NCBI GenBank assembly: GCA_964007475.1
Contig: OZ023274.1
Location: 55,823,851 to 55,887,850 of the forward strand
From: Hybos culiciformis
Taxonomy: Eukaryota > Arthropoda > Insecta > Diptera > Hybotidae
Length of the DNA: 64,000 nucleotides
Direction of reading: 5' to 3'
Made by a program: the position numbers and the translations under genes. Below, in pieces: positions 23,560 to 34,639 of the stretch (the first letter of the stretch is position 1; each line of letters opens with the position of its first letter). The notes beneath the pieces were generated by a model. That model saw only the letters and a list, made by a program, of their open reading frames with translations, was not told the DNA's origin and did no database searches.

Positions 23560-23820
23560 TTTTTAAGGGGCATTGTGATTAAGAGTGAAAAAATGTAAGT
23601 GTCAAAAATGTCACGATTATTGTCAAAAATGCCACTATTATTGTCAAAAATGCTACGATTATAGTAAAAAAAAAAAAGAAAAAAGAAAAAATTTGTGTCA
23701 GCCGATGATAAAACCGACAGCCGCTAGCAACTTAATGAAGCTTATCAGCGCAATAACCTACTCTATATTGGCTCAAAATAAAAGTCGAAAATACTATTTT
23801 TTTTTCGATTGAAAGGGAAA
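23560..23820 (+). repeat. Dispersed repeat, copy 1 (second copy 34,140-34,385)
   Basis: It starts GTGAAACTTTTTAAGGGGCA. Short copies of TGTCAAAAATG with CACGATTAT-like spacing and an A/G-rich run follow. It then has CAGCYGATGATAAAACCG and ends GGCTCARAATAAAAGTCGAA. The same order recurs at 34,140-34,385. It lies just upstream of the old minus-strand gag, so it could be that element's LTR or leader; this is inference. Confidence 0.6.
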
Positions 23821-24719
23821 TATAATTTATTTTAAGTTTCATTTATGAATTATTAGTGCTTATTTTCAAAAAGTTTTTGGAATACAAATATGAATTCTTA
23901 ATAAAAATGTTCCAATGCATCTATTTTGTAGATAATTTATTTTTGATATTAATTTTTCTTCATGTAATTTTTTGTTTGGTAGTGTAATTTATTTTTGATA
24001 TTAAATTACACTAATAAAATGCAGGAGGAATATTTTTATTACAATTCCTTTTCAGAAGAAGTACTAATAAACATGAAATTTTTTAGGCATATTTGCAACA
24101 AAAAGAAAACATGATTTAAGCCACGCTGCTGTTTTTTGATACATTATTGTCGCTAATAAAATCTAGTTGTAACCGATATTGTGTTTACAGCTTAAAATAT
24201 AGTAGAAATTATCTGGCAATCAGTGTTGCCATGCAGTCATAAATCTAGCCTTTTTGAAATAATTAAAAGTCATTATGCCACTAAACTTTTTGAGCTTAAA
24301 AAGTATTTTAGAATTTTTAAATGTTTTTATCTCTAAGTAGTCGCTGGTTTTTAATTTTTTTTCAATTTTTTCTAAGCTGCCGAATTCCCCCAAAACAAGT
24401 AATATTAAGTTGAATGGCCGCAGCAGTCGACTAGTCGCCGTCGAAAAAATCGATCGGCGTCATCTCTTATGCACTTGACCATTTTAAATATTTATTTAGC
24501 CTTGCCAGAAAATACTACTTGCCATGAAGTTTCACTCCTTCCGTGTGTCCCGAGACTCACATGTTTTTTTTCTTATTTGTTCTTTCTCACAAATTTCTTT
24601 TAATTTATTTTATTATGTAACAGGTAATATCGATTGTTCAAAAATAAAGATATGTAATAAGATTTTTTAAGTTCCTTGATATAACTCATCAAATGGTGCA
24701 AACGGCGTTTTTAAAATTA
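23821..24719. other. A+T-rich stretch without recognisable gene
   Basis: No coding region or clear repeat structure. GTAATTTATTTTTGATATTA occurs twice near 23,935-24,005. Confidence 0.5.
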
Positions 24720-25085
24720 CATCCTATAGATAGAATCCCCAGTAACGATAAACGAGGAAAGTACGTTAAGAAAATGTCCGAAATTTCACAATCCCGAATT
24801 CAATTAGCTTAAGATCACATCGATTCGTTTGCTTCAAAAAATAGATGGTGAATTAAATGTTTCAAAAATGTTGAAACTATATCTGGAATGAATTAATGTA
24901 CAAGGTGAGTCCAATCAATTAGTAAATTTACGTCAATATCGTGAAATATTTAACAACAATTTTAATGTTGGATTTCATATACCAAAAAAAAATAAATGTA
25001 ACGATTGTACTAAGTATGAGAATATGAATGAAATAGAAAAGAAACAAAGCAAAAATTTCTTCGATTTGCATTTGTTTTAAAAGCA
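24720..25085 (+). pseudogene. Remnant of an unassigned insect repeat-family gene
   Basis: Interrupted frames read HPIDRIPSNDKRGKYVKKM, then DHIDSFASKN, then LVNLRQYREIFNNNFNVGFH followed by IPKKNKCNDCTKYENM. The order (DKRGK, HI-SF, YR-IFN-FN-FH, PKK-C--C) resembles a family of repetitive hypothetical genes in insect genomes, probably transposon-related. I do not know its enzymatic function. At least three stops interrupt it. A search for full-length relatives would settle the superfamily. Confidence 0.4.
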
Positions 25086-25208
25086 AGCAAAAAGCCAGAG
25101 ACAATTAATTTTCAGGGAAATTGGTATGAGGTTATCAATTATTATCTGATTACAAATTTAAAAACATTATTTCTTACTTTTTAGTTGTTTTTTTAATATT
25201 TTTAATTT

Positions 25209-26650
25209 TTGCGCAAAGAATTTTTTTACTTATTATTTTATTCCGTTATAAAAGCGTTTATTTTAAAAATTTTCTTAAAAAATAACACACATAACTCAAG
25301 TAAACAAATCCGAAATTTTGATTTTGATAATCAGCATAAACATCCACGATCAATTTCAGATTCTTTTAAAACACCTTTTCAAAAAACTCAGAGAGTAAAT
25401 CACATTCCGATATTCAATGATGTCAGTGATAACGACGAAGTCGCTCAATACTGTGTTTCAAGTGTAAGTGACGATGAAGAATTTCAAATTACGGAAAACG
25501 AACTGATTTTTTTAGAATTTTTTAGAATTACTACCTTATGTAACAAAAGTTCTATAAAATGGTAAAGGCTCTTTTGAAAATTACATTAAGTCTTAAGAAA
25601 ATCCGACCGGTCGAAAAAGTTTTGTACGTACGATCAGTTAAAAATAATTTCAAAATTGAGTAATTGAGTAAAATGAAAATTCTCGAAAATGTAGGTAAAT
25701 TTTTATTACTTCCTAAACTTCATACTTTTGACGGAAATTTGGATTATAATTTTTTGAGGGAAATAAACGTGAGTTTAGATATGCAAACTATTAGTCTACG
25801 ATACAAACCCGGGCAAATTTTGCTTAAGCACATCTCCTGTTTAGAAGCAAATAACATTTCATTAGACCGACATTCCATTCCGAACAACCTAAAACGAGTT
25901 TGATGAATTATAAAAAAAAAAACATAACAGCGTTTGCAGAGCCTAACAGTAAACTACCTTTCAATACAAACACTATTGCTAATATACCCACCACTACAGA
26001 TGAGCCCATTTACACAAGGAGTAAATGGGCTCACCCGTTTCAGTATCACAGTTTATTAATAAGGAAATTAAAGCTCTTTTAGAAGACGGAATAATTAGAA
26101 AATCAATCTCTCGTTACAATTCGCCGATACATGTCGTTAACAAAAAAAGGCTTGGAAAATGGGAGCCAGAAATATAGAATGGTCATTGATTTTAGAAAGA
26201 AAAAGGAAAAAACAAACCCTTACCGATATCCAATCCCTGATACCTCAGTCATTTTGGCAAATTTAGGTAAGTCAAGATTTTTTACTACTTTGGACTTAAA
26301 GTCGGGATTTTATCAAATTTCCCTTCTGGAGAAAGACAGAAAAAAACCGCATTTAGCGTTACCAATGAAAAGCATGAGTTTTGGATTCCCTTTCGGGTTG
26401 AAAAATGGTCCAAGAATCTTGCAGCGTGTTTATTTGATATAGTTTCCCTTCGGTAAAATTTATTCACACTGAGAAACTAGAAATTGACCTCACAAATAAA
26501 AATGATCAAGTCGAAACAGTTATAGCCCATAGATCATTAAAGGAAAATTATAAGAAAATCAGTAGCGAATATTTATTTCCAAATATGAACTACTTAGATC
26601 GCCCAAATACCCAAAATATGTTAGAAAACGGTTATATTACGATATTATAA
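25209..26650 (+). pseudogene. Ty3/Gypsy (17.6/297-like) gag-pol remnant
   Basis: Fragments in several frames: an acidic Gag-end-like piece (25,209-25,565), a possible protease/RT-approach piece (25,664-25,903), and RT (26,131-26,442) with RMVIDFRK and FFTTLDLKSGFYQI. After a large deletion comes an integrase zinc-domain-like piece (HRSLKENYKKISSEYLFPNM, about 26,520-26,600). The YMDD-box region, RNase H and integrase core are missing. No LTRs were found. The element is old and inactive. Confidence 0.8.
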
Positions 26651-26793
26651 CTCAAGTTATTCTAACGTTAATATTCGTTGTAATAACTTTATGAAAATGT
26701 TATGAGAACGTTATTATACCGGTTTGGCCGGCGTGTTTTATAACTTAAGTTAAGATTAGATTAAGTTAAAATCAAAAAAAAATACCGTAGATA

Positions 26794-27031
26794 TGTAGCG
26801 CCTCTGTTGTTGGAAATATCACCAACATTAATATTCACCATGAGTTCATTCTCAACATATACACCAAACACATTTTTTTTGTTAATATTTGTAAAACAAA
26901 CGATTTTTAATAATTATTGATTTTTAATTGGAATAAGAATAAAGATCGCAATTGTTACCTAAAAATAAAAAATAATTTATTATTTCACAAGATCGTAAAA
27001 ATCAAGGAATATAGGCAACCAAAAACCTATA
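26794..27031 (+). repeat. 5' LTR of the 26.8-kb Gypsy element
   Basis: 238 bp, TGTAGCGCC to CCTATA. Contains AATAAAGATCGCA, a likely polyadenylation hexamer. Its partner is at 33,856. Confidence 0.92.
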
Positions 27032-27033
27032 AC

Positions 27034-27043
27034 TGGTGACCCC
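27034..27043 (+). promoter_or_regulatory. Primer binding site
   Basis: TGGTGACCCC, two bases after the 5' LTR, starts with the TGG complementary to a tRNA CCA end. This is the normal place for priming minus-strand synthesis. The tRNA itself was not identified. Confidence 0.75.
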
Positions 27044-27179
27044 AAGCTGAAAATTGAGAACACACACAACAAGTTTTAAGATTCCTAAATCTTAACGAAA
27101 ATTGTGAGTTTTCCAGAAATTCATAGACTCCACCTTTTTCTGAGAATTAATTTCATACAGTTTCTTTTTAGATTGCAAG

Positions 27180-27750
27180 ATGAGCGATGACGAAAAATCA
27201 GAGAAAAGAAGAGCGGTGATGATGAAGCTACATCAGGACAAAAATTAGCAGAAACATCGGATGCAAAAATTTATACGAACCTGGCCGTTGTTTCCGTCAA
27301 AATTCCACCATTTTGAGGCGGAAAAAATTTAGCTCTGGTTTTCGCAAGTGGAAGCCACATTCGTACTACACAAAATTACTTCCGACAGCACCAAATTTAA
27401 TAACATCATTGCCAATCTCGACTCAAAAACTCTCAGCCAAGTTGTCGATAGCGTCACTTATCCACCAGAAAAAGGGAAATATGAGAATATGAAACAGCAA
27501 ATCATTAAGGTATATTCGGATTCCAATACAGCAAGAATGCACAAACTACTTTCAGGCATACAGCTAGGAGACTAAAAACCTAGCCGATTGCTGAATGAAT
27601 TACGGACGGTGGCTCAAAATACTATTGACGAAAATCTATTGCAAACTATTTGGCTTCAAAGATTACCAGCTAACATTCAGACAATTTTAGCAGCCGCTCA
27701 AGGTAGTTTATCGCAACTATCAATAATTGCTGACGCCGTTACAAATAGTC
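27180..27750 (+). pseudogene. Gypsy gag (insect FEAEKI-type), broken
   Basis: Starts at ATG 27,180 (MSDDEKSEKRRA). After two stops it reads FHHFEAEKI, then WFSQVEATFVLHKITSDSTK, KTLSQVVDSVTYPPEKGKYE and ARMHKLLSGIQLGD. A stop at 27,573 is followed in frame by LLNELRTVAQNTI and WLQRLPANIQTILAAAQGSL. This is the capsid region of a common insect Gypsy lineage. The frame is cut at about 27,750 by a foreign GC-rich piece. Confidence 0.88.
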
Positions 27751-27843
27751 CGCGGCGGACAAAAGTCATTTCGAATCGCGGACAAATGTCATTTTGTCCG
27801 CGATACAAAAACAAATCGCGGACAAATGTCCAACCCCCGTTAC
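27751..27843 (-). repeat. CGCGGACAAATGTC piece, second locus
   Basis: About 93 bp match, in reverse, the left part of the array at 9130-9245, including GGGGGTTGGACATTTGTCCG, CGATTTGTTTTTGTATCGCG and CGAAATGACTTTTGTCCGCC. CCGTTAC occurs just to the left (27,736-27,742) and at the right end (27,836-27,842), possibly a target duplication. It interrupts gag. Confidence 0.8.
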
Positions 27844-28669
27844 GCTTCCTATCATTTTTCTAATTTTCGATCCAGCCTATATTATATCTGGCCTATATTA
27901 ATTCTGGCTGGCCTATAATTTTATGTTTAAATTTAAAAAAAAAATTTCTATTTTTTAATAACTTTTATTTATTTTGGAAAAAATTTCTTTTTGTCCCGGT
28001 TTGTAGTGGTGAAAATCTGGCACCCTACCCAATATACCATCGCGCCAGTTCATAAATAAATGTCAACGATTTGTACTGCCATGGGCGTCGATTACTGAAC
28101 CCGCCTACAAGTTCACTCATAGTTAACATATTTTTGGCACACCGGCTTAAAATATGCCTCCGACTTGTTTGTTAGTTTGAAACTTACCTGAACACCAATA
28201 AACAGGAGTTTGTTCCGGCCGCAAGTTTTAAGGTCAGCTTAAAAGACCAATTTAAATTACCGGCTTTTGTGTCGGATATTGAACTATGTTCTAAGTCGAA
28301 ACAAATATTTGACCTTGCAGCCTATCCAATTTTTGAGTGTAAGCGACTAATTACGGTAATCTTTCCCTTCAAACGGTTACTGGTTGTACATAAATGTCAG
28401 TTTAAGTAAAGCTGATAACAGCGTCAGTTATTTGTGTACAAATAACTACTATAAATTGCTTTATTATATGTTGGTAATTCAAAGAAAATTGCTAGGCGTA
28501 CATAAGCGTCAGTATATAGATATGGTAACACCGCCAGAATTATTTGTTATTGTTTGCTATTATTGACATTTAGTTTCATATAATTTTCTACTGAAAAAGT
28601 TTAAATTTAAATTAAATAAAATAAATAAAGAAAATTAACAAAATAAATAAAAAATAACAAAAAAGTTTA

Positions 28670-29090
28670 TTTTTTTTTAGATAAACAGTAAGAGCCGTCT
28701 TTTGAAGAATTTCCGGGAATTCGTTGTTTGGGGAAGTCGGCGTGCGTAACTACAGTTTCCTTGAACCTCTCAGAATGGGCTGAAACTTGGAGGGGGGTAG
28801 AGGCGGTGCCGAAATTCCCAAAACTGAAATCAGTTCTTGGGTCAAAGGCCCCGATTCTAAGATAGGGCCCCCCAAAGTTTTCATACATTTTTGTATGGAA
28901 TATTTTTTTTGTGCCCGATTTGTCCTATTTTTGGGTAGGTAATAGAGGTGGTCCCTAAAATGTTAAATCCAATACGGTTTTTGCGGGAAGGCCTCCATTT
29001 CTGAGTTATGGCCCTTTAAATGATGAGGATCTTTGCAGTTTGGTTCTTGATTTGACGAAAATGTTCCAGTCGTCCGGCTTTCAAAGGAAA
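28670..29090. repeat. GGCACCGCCTCTACC-type repeat units
   Basis: Diverged units, here on the minus strand, share a GGGGCCTTTG-, ACTGATTTCAGTTTTGG- and GCACCGCCTCTACC-type motif order with repeat R (30,080-30,660 and its inverted copy). No open frame is convincing. Confidence 0.6.
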
Positions 29091-29137
29091 GTTAAATTAA
29101 ACTTAAATTCAAATCACTGATTAATTTTGATTATTTC

Positions 29138-29281
29138 AGTATGTCTGCCAGCTTACTATTTCAAATTCAGGCAGAATAGAAAGAAAATCAGAAAAATATC
29201 TTGAAATAGGTAGATATGTAGACCGTGATAACATAATATTTACTGGTGAAACTATGGATAAATTGGTAAACGAATTTATAA
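29138..29281 (+). pseudogene. Unrecognised exon-like segment next to the cullin-4 exon
   Basis: After a pyrimidine-rich ATTATTTCAG, a frame reads YVCQLTISNSGRIERKSEKY, then LEIGRYVDRDNIIFTGETMDKL, and meets GTAAAC. The acceptor/donor layout suggests a captured host exon. I do not recognise the protein. It does not fit the cullin-4 sequence preceding the 29,455 exon. Confidence 0.25.
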
Positions 29282-29454
29282 AATTATAATAAAAATAAAA
29301 ACAAATTATTACTTATAAACAAATTAAATTTCTAACGTTTTTGTTTATTTCTTAATTTTTAGGTATATTTCTGAAAAAAATTAATGGATGATGCAAGCTT
29401 ATTGTCAACAAATGATTATGATGCGAAGTATATTTTTATATTTTTTCTTTTTAG

Positions 29455-29511
29455 CCTGCTGATCTGAAAAAGCGAATCGAATCCCTAATTGACAGAGATT
29501 ATATGGAACGA
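29455..29511 (+). pseudogene. Cul4: Cullin-4 last-exon fragment
   Basis: Behind a TTTTTTCTTTTTAG acceptor, 19 codons read PADLKKRIESLIDRDYMER. This is essentially identical to the neddylation/winged-helix C-terminus of metazoan cullin-4, the scaffold of CRL4 ubiquitin ligases. In animal cullin-4 genes about 11 more residues follow; here the homology stops after MER and only PTNKY and a stop come next. The break coincides with the start of repeat R (29,513). No upstream cullin exon was found. It lies inside the 5.5-kb TIR element, so it is a captured or rearranged fragment rather than the working gene. Confidence 0.85.
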
Positions 29512-29512
29512 C

Positions 29513-31548
29513 CTACGAATAAATACTAAAGGAAGAGTAAATCCAGCTCTGCAATGAAGTATCTCTCTTACATATATTATACCTTGTTCAGACAACGACT
29601 TAATCATGATTTCGTAATCATGATTTACGTAGATAATCATACTTTGAAAACGTGTGTGAACGCGATTATGAACGAAAACAAAAAAAGTAAACAACATGAA
29701 AGCAAACAAAATAAAAACATAAATATTATTTGCTACTCAAAATTTTTTTTGTTTTGTAAATAAAGAAAATATGTCAAAAATAAAAGTCAAATGTAACTAG
29801 GAATGAGTGGAAATGGGTAACATGGATGGTAAAAAACTATAACTCATCCCTGAAATTTTTCATGATTTTCGATAATCATGATTTCCGATGACACTTTTTT
29901 TGTATGAGCAAATCATGGAAAAAAGAATGATAATCACAAAAAGTAAGATTATCATGATCAGAGTTCATTGTCTGAACAAGGCATTAGTGAAACCAATACA
30001 TTTACAGTACAGGGTGTTTTATATAAAATCACAATATTTTTTTTTACTGTTTTAGATTTCTTTTTTCCACAACACCTTTGCCGTATCTCCGAAACGGGGC
30101 CTTTGCCCCAAGAACTGATTTCAGTTTTGGAAGTTTAGGCACCGCCTCTACTCCCTCCAAGTTTAAACCGGTTCTGAGTGGTTCACATAAACTGCACATT
30201 AGCCTTATTTTTTATTCCCGGTTTGCCCTTTTTTTTCTCGAAGCTTAGAAGCAAAAAAATTCCTAGGGGTTTCAGGGAGGTGACAGCTGTCCCCCATTTT
30301 AAACAGCTTCCTATTTTAAACATTTTTATGCATTAGGGCCGAAATATTTTGCCCTTTTCCAAAAAATAATATGGTAAAATATTTTGGAATGTATGAAAAC
30401 TTTGAAGGGATATATCTTTGAAACGGGGCCTTTTACGCCAAAACCGTCTTGGATTTCACATCGCGGGGTACGCCTCTACCCACTCCACAAAATTAGGCCA
30501 AATCGGAGTTAAAAAATTCCTTCCCCATATCCAAATTTTTGAAAACTTTGAGGGGCCAAAACTCGGAAACTGGGCCTTTCCCCAAAAAAAAAATACATGG
30601 GGGGTGATTTTGGCACCGCCTCTACCACCCCACGAAGTTTGAGCGAAATCTGAGGGGTGCACGCGTTCTGTACTTTAGCCAATATTTATTTAAAAAGAGA
30701 CCGATTATAAGCCCAACACTCTATGAGTTTATATTTTTTATTTTTTGACATTTGTGTGCAAAAAAAATTTTCCCTCACCCACCGATTTTTTTTTTGAAAA
30801 TGGAGTGAGCCGGAAGTGATGAGCTGACAGAAAAAAATTAGCTGATAGTTGTTAAAATTTTAACCCGCCCATTTACTTACTTATTATTAAACATGTTCAA
30901 AATTTATAAAAGAAAGAAATATGAAATAGAAGAATAGAATGAGATATGATAATTGTGAATAGGTTTTTACAAGTTTTTTATTAAATCTATTGAACTGATG
31001 GTATACATTTTTTTTGTAGGTATTATGAAATTATTCGTAGGCATTAAAATGTTACATGAACAGGTTTGCACAAGCGTGCTACTTATGGAAACTCCAATAG
31101 ATGTCGCTATACTTACTTAAGACATTGTCAATTTTATTTTATCTGTCAATTCACTGTTTTGACAGTCTCTATCTGTGGTCACATAAAATGTTTATTTACA
31201 TTGAATTTTTTATGAAAAATACGAAATATAGATTTTATTTAGATACTTCGCAGATATGTGAATATTTTATAAACATTTTTATTAATTAATAAATGTTTTA
31301 CATCTAAAATAAAATAAAATTTCGCATTTTTGGGAATTGAAAAATAAAACTTAGCAGCGACCGTGCGGCTAATGTAAAAAGTTGAAAGCTGATTTATAAC
31401 CTTAATAATAGTAACGGCGTTCCTGTTTTTTTTTTTTTCTAATTTTTGACATTTGTGTTCAAAAAACCAAGTACTTCTTCTTCTTCTTCTGCTTCATTCG
31501 TTTATAGTATAAACGTACCAAAATATTTATCCATATAGATCGATGGGA
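29513..31548 (+). repeat. Repeat R, copy 1
   Basis: About 1.63 kb (without a MITE at 29,580-29,983) runs from CTACGAATAAATACTAAAGG to ATATAGATCGATG. An inverted copy lies at 35,273-36,961. Its core (30,080-30,660) holds several diverged units with GGGCCTTT-CCCC, GGCACCGCCTCTAC and AAACT-GAGGGG motifs. Its end carries TTCTTCTTCTTCTTC and TATACTATAAACG-like sequence. No transposase was seen; probably a non-autonomous element. Confidence 0.8.
29580..29983. mobile_element. PIF/Harbinger-like MITE, TTA target duplication
   Basis: Ends TACCTTGTTCAGACAA and, reversed, TGCCTTGTTCAGACAA, flanked by TTA on both sides (29,577-29,579 and 29,984-29,986). The inverted copy of repeat R near 36,890-36,905 lacks it and shows one TTA, giving a natural empty site. 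The 404-bp interior has ATCATGATT palindromes and no coding capacity. Confidence 0.88.
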
Positions 31549-32320
31549 ACGACACAGAGATAATCAAAATCAATATAATTATGTTGCTTAAATCGATATT
31601 TTTCGAGAACGTAACATTTTTTTCATGAATAAAATTTCATTTGTAAGGAATTTCTTCATAAAATTACCCCTAGAGAACATGTAGAGAAATACAGAAAAAG
31701 CTTGGAACTTCTCTAAAAACAGGATTTGTAATAATTATAATATCAATAATAAATTGATTTTTCTTTATAATTAGATACGTTTTGTCATTTTAGTTTTAGT
31801 TCTAATTTTTCTTATTATAGCAATAATAAATATGTTTTTCTTTTCGATTTTAGATAATTTTTGAAAAATTTAATTTTATTTCGAGGCATATAAGTTACAA
31901 GTTATATTTTTAGTCATTCCAATTAATTAACCATTATTCCAATTAATTAACCATTTTTTTATTCCGTTTCTATTTAATGGTTCTATTTAGAGGAACCGAA
32001 AAAACTCATTGTACAAAAATGAAATATCGTAGATAAGAAGTAGGGATCGAAATTAATTGCACATTAAGGTTGAATTTTTCGAAAACTCCTTTTGAAAATT
32101 CATTAATAACTTTTATGGGGGACAATTCTGGTTTGACAGTTTTATGTGGATAATTAAATAAATGTTGCGTCCTCTAATTATTATAAGTTCTGGAGAAAGC
32201 AATTTCAGATTTTGTACATTTTTGAACTGTAATTACATCAGAAAAGTTTTCGAATATAATTTTATAATTTCAATTTTACAGCAGTTCTGTGCGTGTAGCC
32301 TTTTAATAAGAAACTCACAA

Positions 32321-32493
32321 TTTTTGTCCTCCTAAAAGGAAGGCCTATTCAGAATATTTTTAGTTTTTCGCAAATATCTCGAAAACGATGCGTTTTTCAG
32401 CATTTTTGAATGGGTAAAAAACGCACTGTTTTCGAGATATTTTCGAAAAACTAAAAATATTCTGAATAGGTCCTCCTTAGGAGGACAAAAATG
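32321..32493. repeat. Foldback hairpin with about 80-bp arms
   Basis: TTTTTGTCCTCCTAAAAGG with CCTATTCAGAATATTTTTAG and AAATATCTCGAAAAC pairs with its reverse at 32,411-32,493, leaving a short loop near 32,405. The arms differ by a few bases and small gaps. It may be a MITE or a hairpin-forming repeat. Confidence 0.88.
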
Positions 32494-32804
32494 GTCAGCT
32501 TACATTAAAGTATGTTTTACAATTAACATCGACGGCAGTCATAGAATTGTCCTTCGATGTCCGTCATATAAGTGACATTTAAGTAAGATTTACAACTAGC
32601 TTAGTAGTCAGCCTTATAACTGATCCTGGAGACAGTTTTAATTCTGACTTATATGTCAATTTCATAACTAACGGCTACGTCATCTATATTCTTTACCTTA
32701 ATGCTTGTCGTATACCTAACGTTCAGTCGTAATTTACGGTTACAAATAACCAGCTCGAAGGCACTTGATGTATGGGCAATGTCAGTTATTTGTCACCTAT
32801 ATAC

Positions 32805-33424
32805 CAGGGATGGCCAACACGTCGATCGCGATCGACCGGTCGATCCCGAACCAATTTTTGGTCGATCAATCGGTTGGAGATGATGCAAATAGTTACAAAC
32901 GTTAACACTGCTTATTCAATATTATTAATTCACATCATTTTGATGTGTTTCCTTTTCGTCTTAAAAACCATTCATACCTATTGTTCTAAAAAATTAAAGT
33001 CACATTTTTTAATAACAAAAAAATAGGTTGGATGAAAGCATATCTGTAAAAACTAATGTAATCTTAATCTTACATACCAAAGAATTTGAGGAAGATTTTA
33101 GGAATAGCCGAACATAAATAGTAATCCAATATTTGTACATACGTTTCATCTGAATGGGCAATTTCATTTACAAGGAAGACTAGATATCCTTCCTTTACTC
33201 AAGATTTATTAGTATTCTCTCAGACTGGATTTAGTAAAATTATGAATGCTTGGTTGAAGACATGCAGCCTTCCTTTTAAATTTAATATATGTTTTTGTGT
33301 AATTTCACCGTTGTCACTTGAATGTATATTGAATGTGTTTAATATCAATATTTTATAAGGTCGATCACGACACATTTTATAAAAAATTAGTCGATCTTAC
33401 ATATAATGAAGTTGGCCACCCCTG
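32805..33424. mobile_element. 620-bp hAT MITE, TIR CAGGGRTGGCCAAC
   Basis: Left end CAGGGATGGCCAAC and right end, reversed, CAGGGGTGGCCAAC. GTCGATC follows inside both arms. Flanking octamers CTATATAC (32,797-32,804) and CTATACAC (33,425-33,432) match at seven of eight bases. No transposase frame. Confidence 0.9.
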
Positions 33425-33622
33425 CTATACACGATCCATGTCGTACTTTTTATATATCCTTGTGGCTAACGTGTTCATATCATTAGTATACTAAGTTAGT
33501 TAACAAATGATGTTTTTTATTTCCGATGAACTAGACAAATAACTGACTCGTGGTATATTGGGCTAGGTTATTAGAAAGAAAGACAAGTATTTTTTAATCA
33601 GTATAACTGGTAAAACAATAAG

Positions 33623-33817
33623 ATCAGCATCGACCGTTTGAAGCCAGCATTTTATTCAACAGACAGTCATGATTCGTACACGAACAATTCGTCTACAAAT
33701 ACAAACCACAATAGTACAATAGTATCAAATCAATTCTCTCACAATCACGATTATACATCAACTTCCAGCACTACAAGAACAGGGAGAAAAGTTACAATTC
33801 CAGCTCGTTATCGTTAA
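33623..33817 (+). pseudogene. Gypsy integrase C-terminal tail
   Basis: ISIDRLKPAFYSTDSHDSYT begins the stretch and TTRTGRKVTIPARYR ends it at TAA 33,815-33,817. The DRLKPA...RTGR-V-PARY layout is the standard end of insect Gypsy pol. It lies 38 bp before the 3' LTR, with a GATGAGAAG purine stretch between. It is the only surviving pol part of the 26.8-34.1 kb element. Confidence 0.9.
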
Positions 33818-33855
33818 TCATGCAAAGATCCAGCAATAAAGTAGATGAGAAGTAC

Positions 33856-34093
33856 TGTAGCGCCTCTGTTGTTCGAAATATCACCAACATTAATATTCAC
33901 CATGAGTTCATTCTCAACATATACACCAAACACACTTTTTTTGTTAATATTTGTAAAACAAACGATTTTTAATAATTATTGATTTTTAATTGGTAGAAGA
34001 ATAAAGATGGCAATTGTTACCTAAAAATAAAAAATAATTTATTATTTCAGAAGATCGTAAAAATCAAGGAATATAGGCAACCAAGCACCTATA
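33856..34093 (+). repeat. 3' LTR of the 26.8-kb Gypsy element
   Basis: 238 bp, same ends as the 5' LTR, followed by GATA (34,094-34,097). A handful of substitutions separate the two copies. Confidence 0.92.
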
Positions 34094-34139
34094 GATATTA
34101 TAAAAAAAATTTAAATTATAATAAAAATTTAAAAAATTT

Positions 34140-34385
34140 AAGTGAAACTTCTTTAGGGGCATTGTGATTATTGAGAGTGAAAAAAAAATGTGACGATTAT
34201 TGTCAAAAATTTGACGATTATTGTCAAAAAAAAAAACAAAAAAGAAAAAAGAAAAAATTTATGTGCCAGCTGATGATAAAACCGTCAGCCGCAATAATCT
34301 ACTCTATGTTGGCTCAGAATAAAAGTCGAAAATACTATTTTTTGTTTTCGATTGAAAGAGAAATTTATTTTAAACAATAAAAAAA
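34140..34385 (+). repeat. Dispersed repeat, copy 2 (first copy 23,560-23,820)
   Basis: Same order of motifs as at 23.6 kb: GTGAAACTTCTTTAGGGGCA, repeated GACGATTATTGTCAAAAA, CAGCTGATGATAAAACCG and GGCTCAGAATAAAAGTCGAA. It may be a solo LTR of the old BEL family; unproven. Confidence 0.6.
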
Positions 34386-34639
34386 AATATATTTTACCCA
34401 AAGATTTTTCAACATGTGTCAGCCAAAGATGCGCAAGATTTTCTGCAACATTTACCGAATGTTGCGCAACATTTTCCAATATTTTTTTTTTTTCTTCATT
34501 TTTTTAATTAAAAACCCCTTTTTAGGCTCTAAAAGAACTATATTGATTAAAATAACTAATTTATTATAATTCTGCATCCAAAATTTATTATTTAGTAGAA
34601 AAGAAATGCTTTTTTTTTAGTGGGAACTGTGGACCTTTA

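Larger units (their letters stand above)
28028..33562. mobile_element. 5.5-kb TIR element (CMC-like?) carrying host exon pieces
   Basis: Ends CCCAATATACCA (28,028) and, reversed, CCCAATATACCA (33,562), with CTA outside both (28,025-28,027 and 33,563-33,565). A 3-bp duplication fits CMC or PIF/Harbinger-type elements. Imperfect subterminal copies of GTCAGTTATTTGT and its reverse are scattered over 28,080-28,560 and 32,510-32,800. No transposase is recognisable. Nested inside are a cullin-4 exon piece, repeat R, a Harbinger-like MITE, a foldback and a hAT MITE. Confidence 0.65.
26794..34093 (+). mobile_element. Ty3/Gypsy element with 238-bp LTRs, gutted by insertions
   Basis: Two direct 238-bp LTRs (26,794-27,031 and 33,856-34,093) begin TGTAGCGCC and end CCTATA. 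A 4-bp duplication, GATA, lies outside (26,790-26,793 and 34,094-34,097). Inside remain a primer binding site, most of gag and the integrase C-terminus. Everything between is deleted or replaced by a CGCGGACAAAT piece and a 5.5-kb TIR element (28,028-33,562). The LTRs differ at a handful of positions, so it is older than the two young elements further on. Confidence 0.93.
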
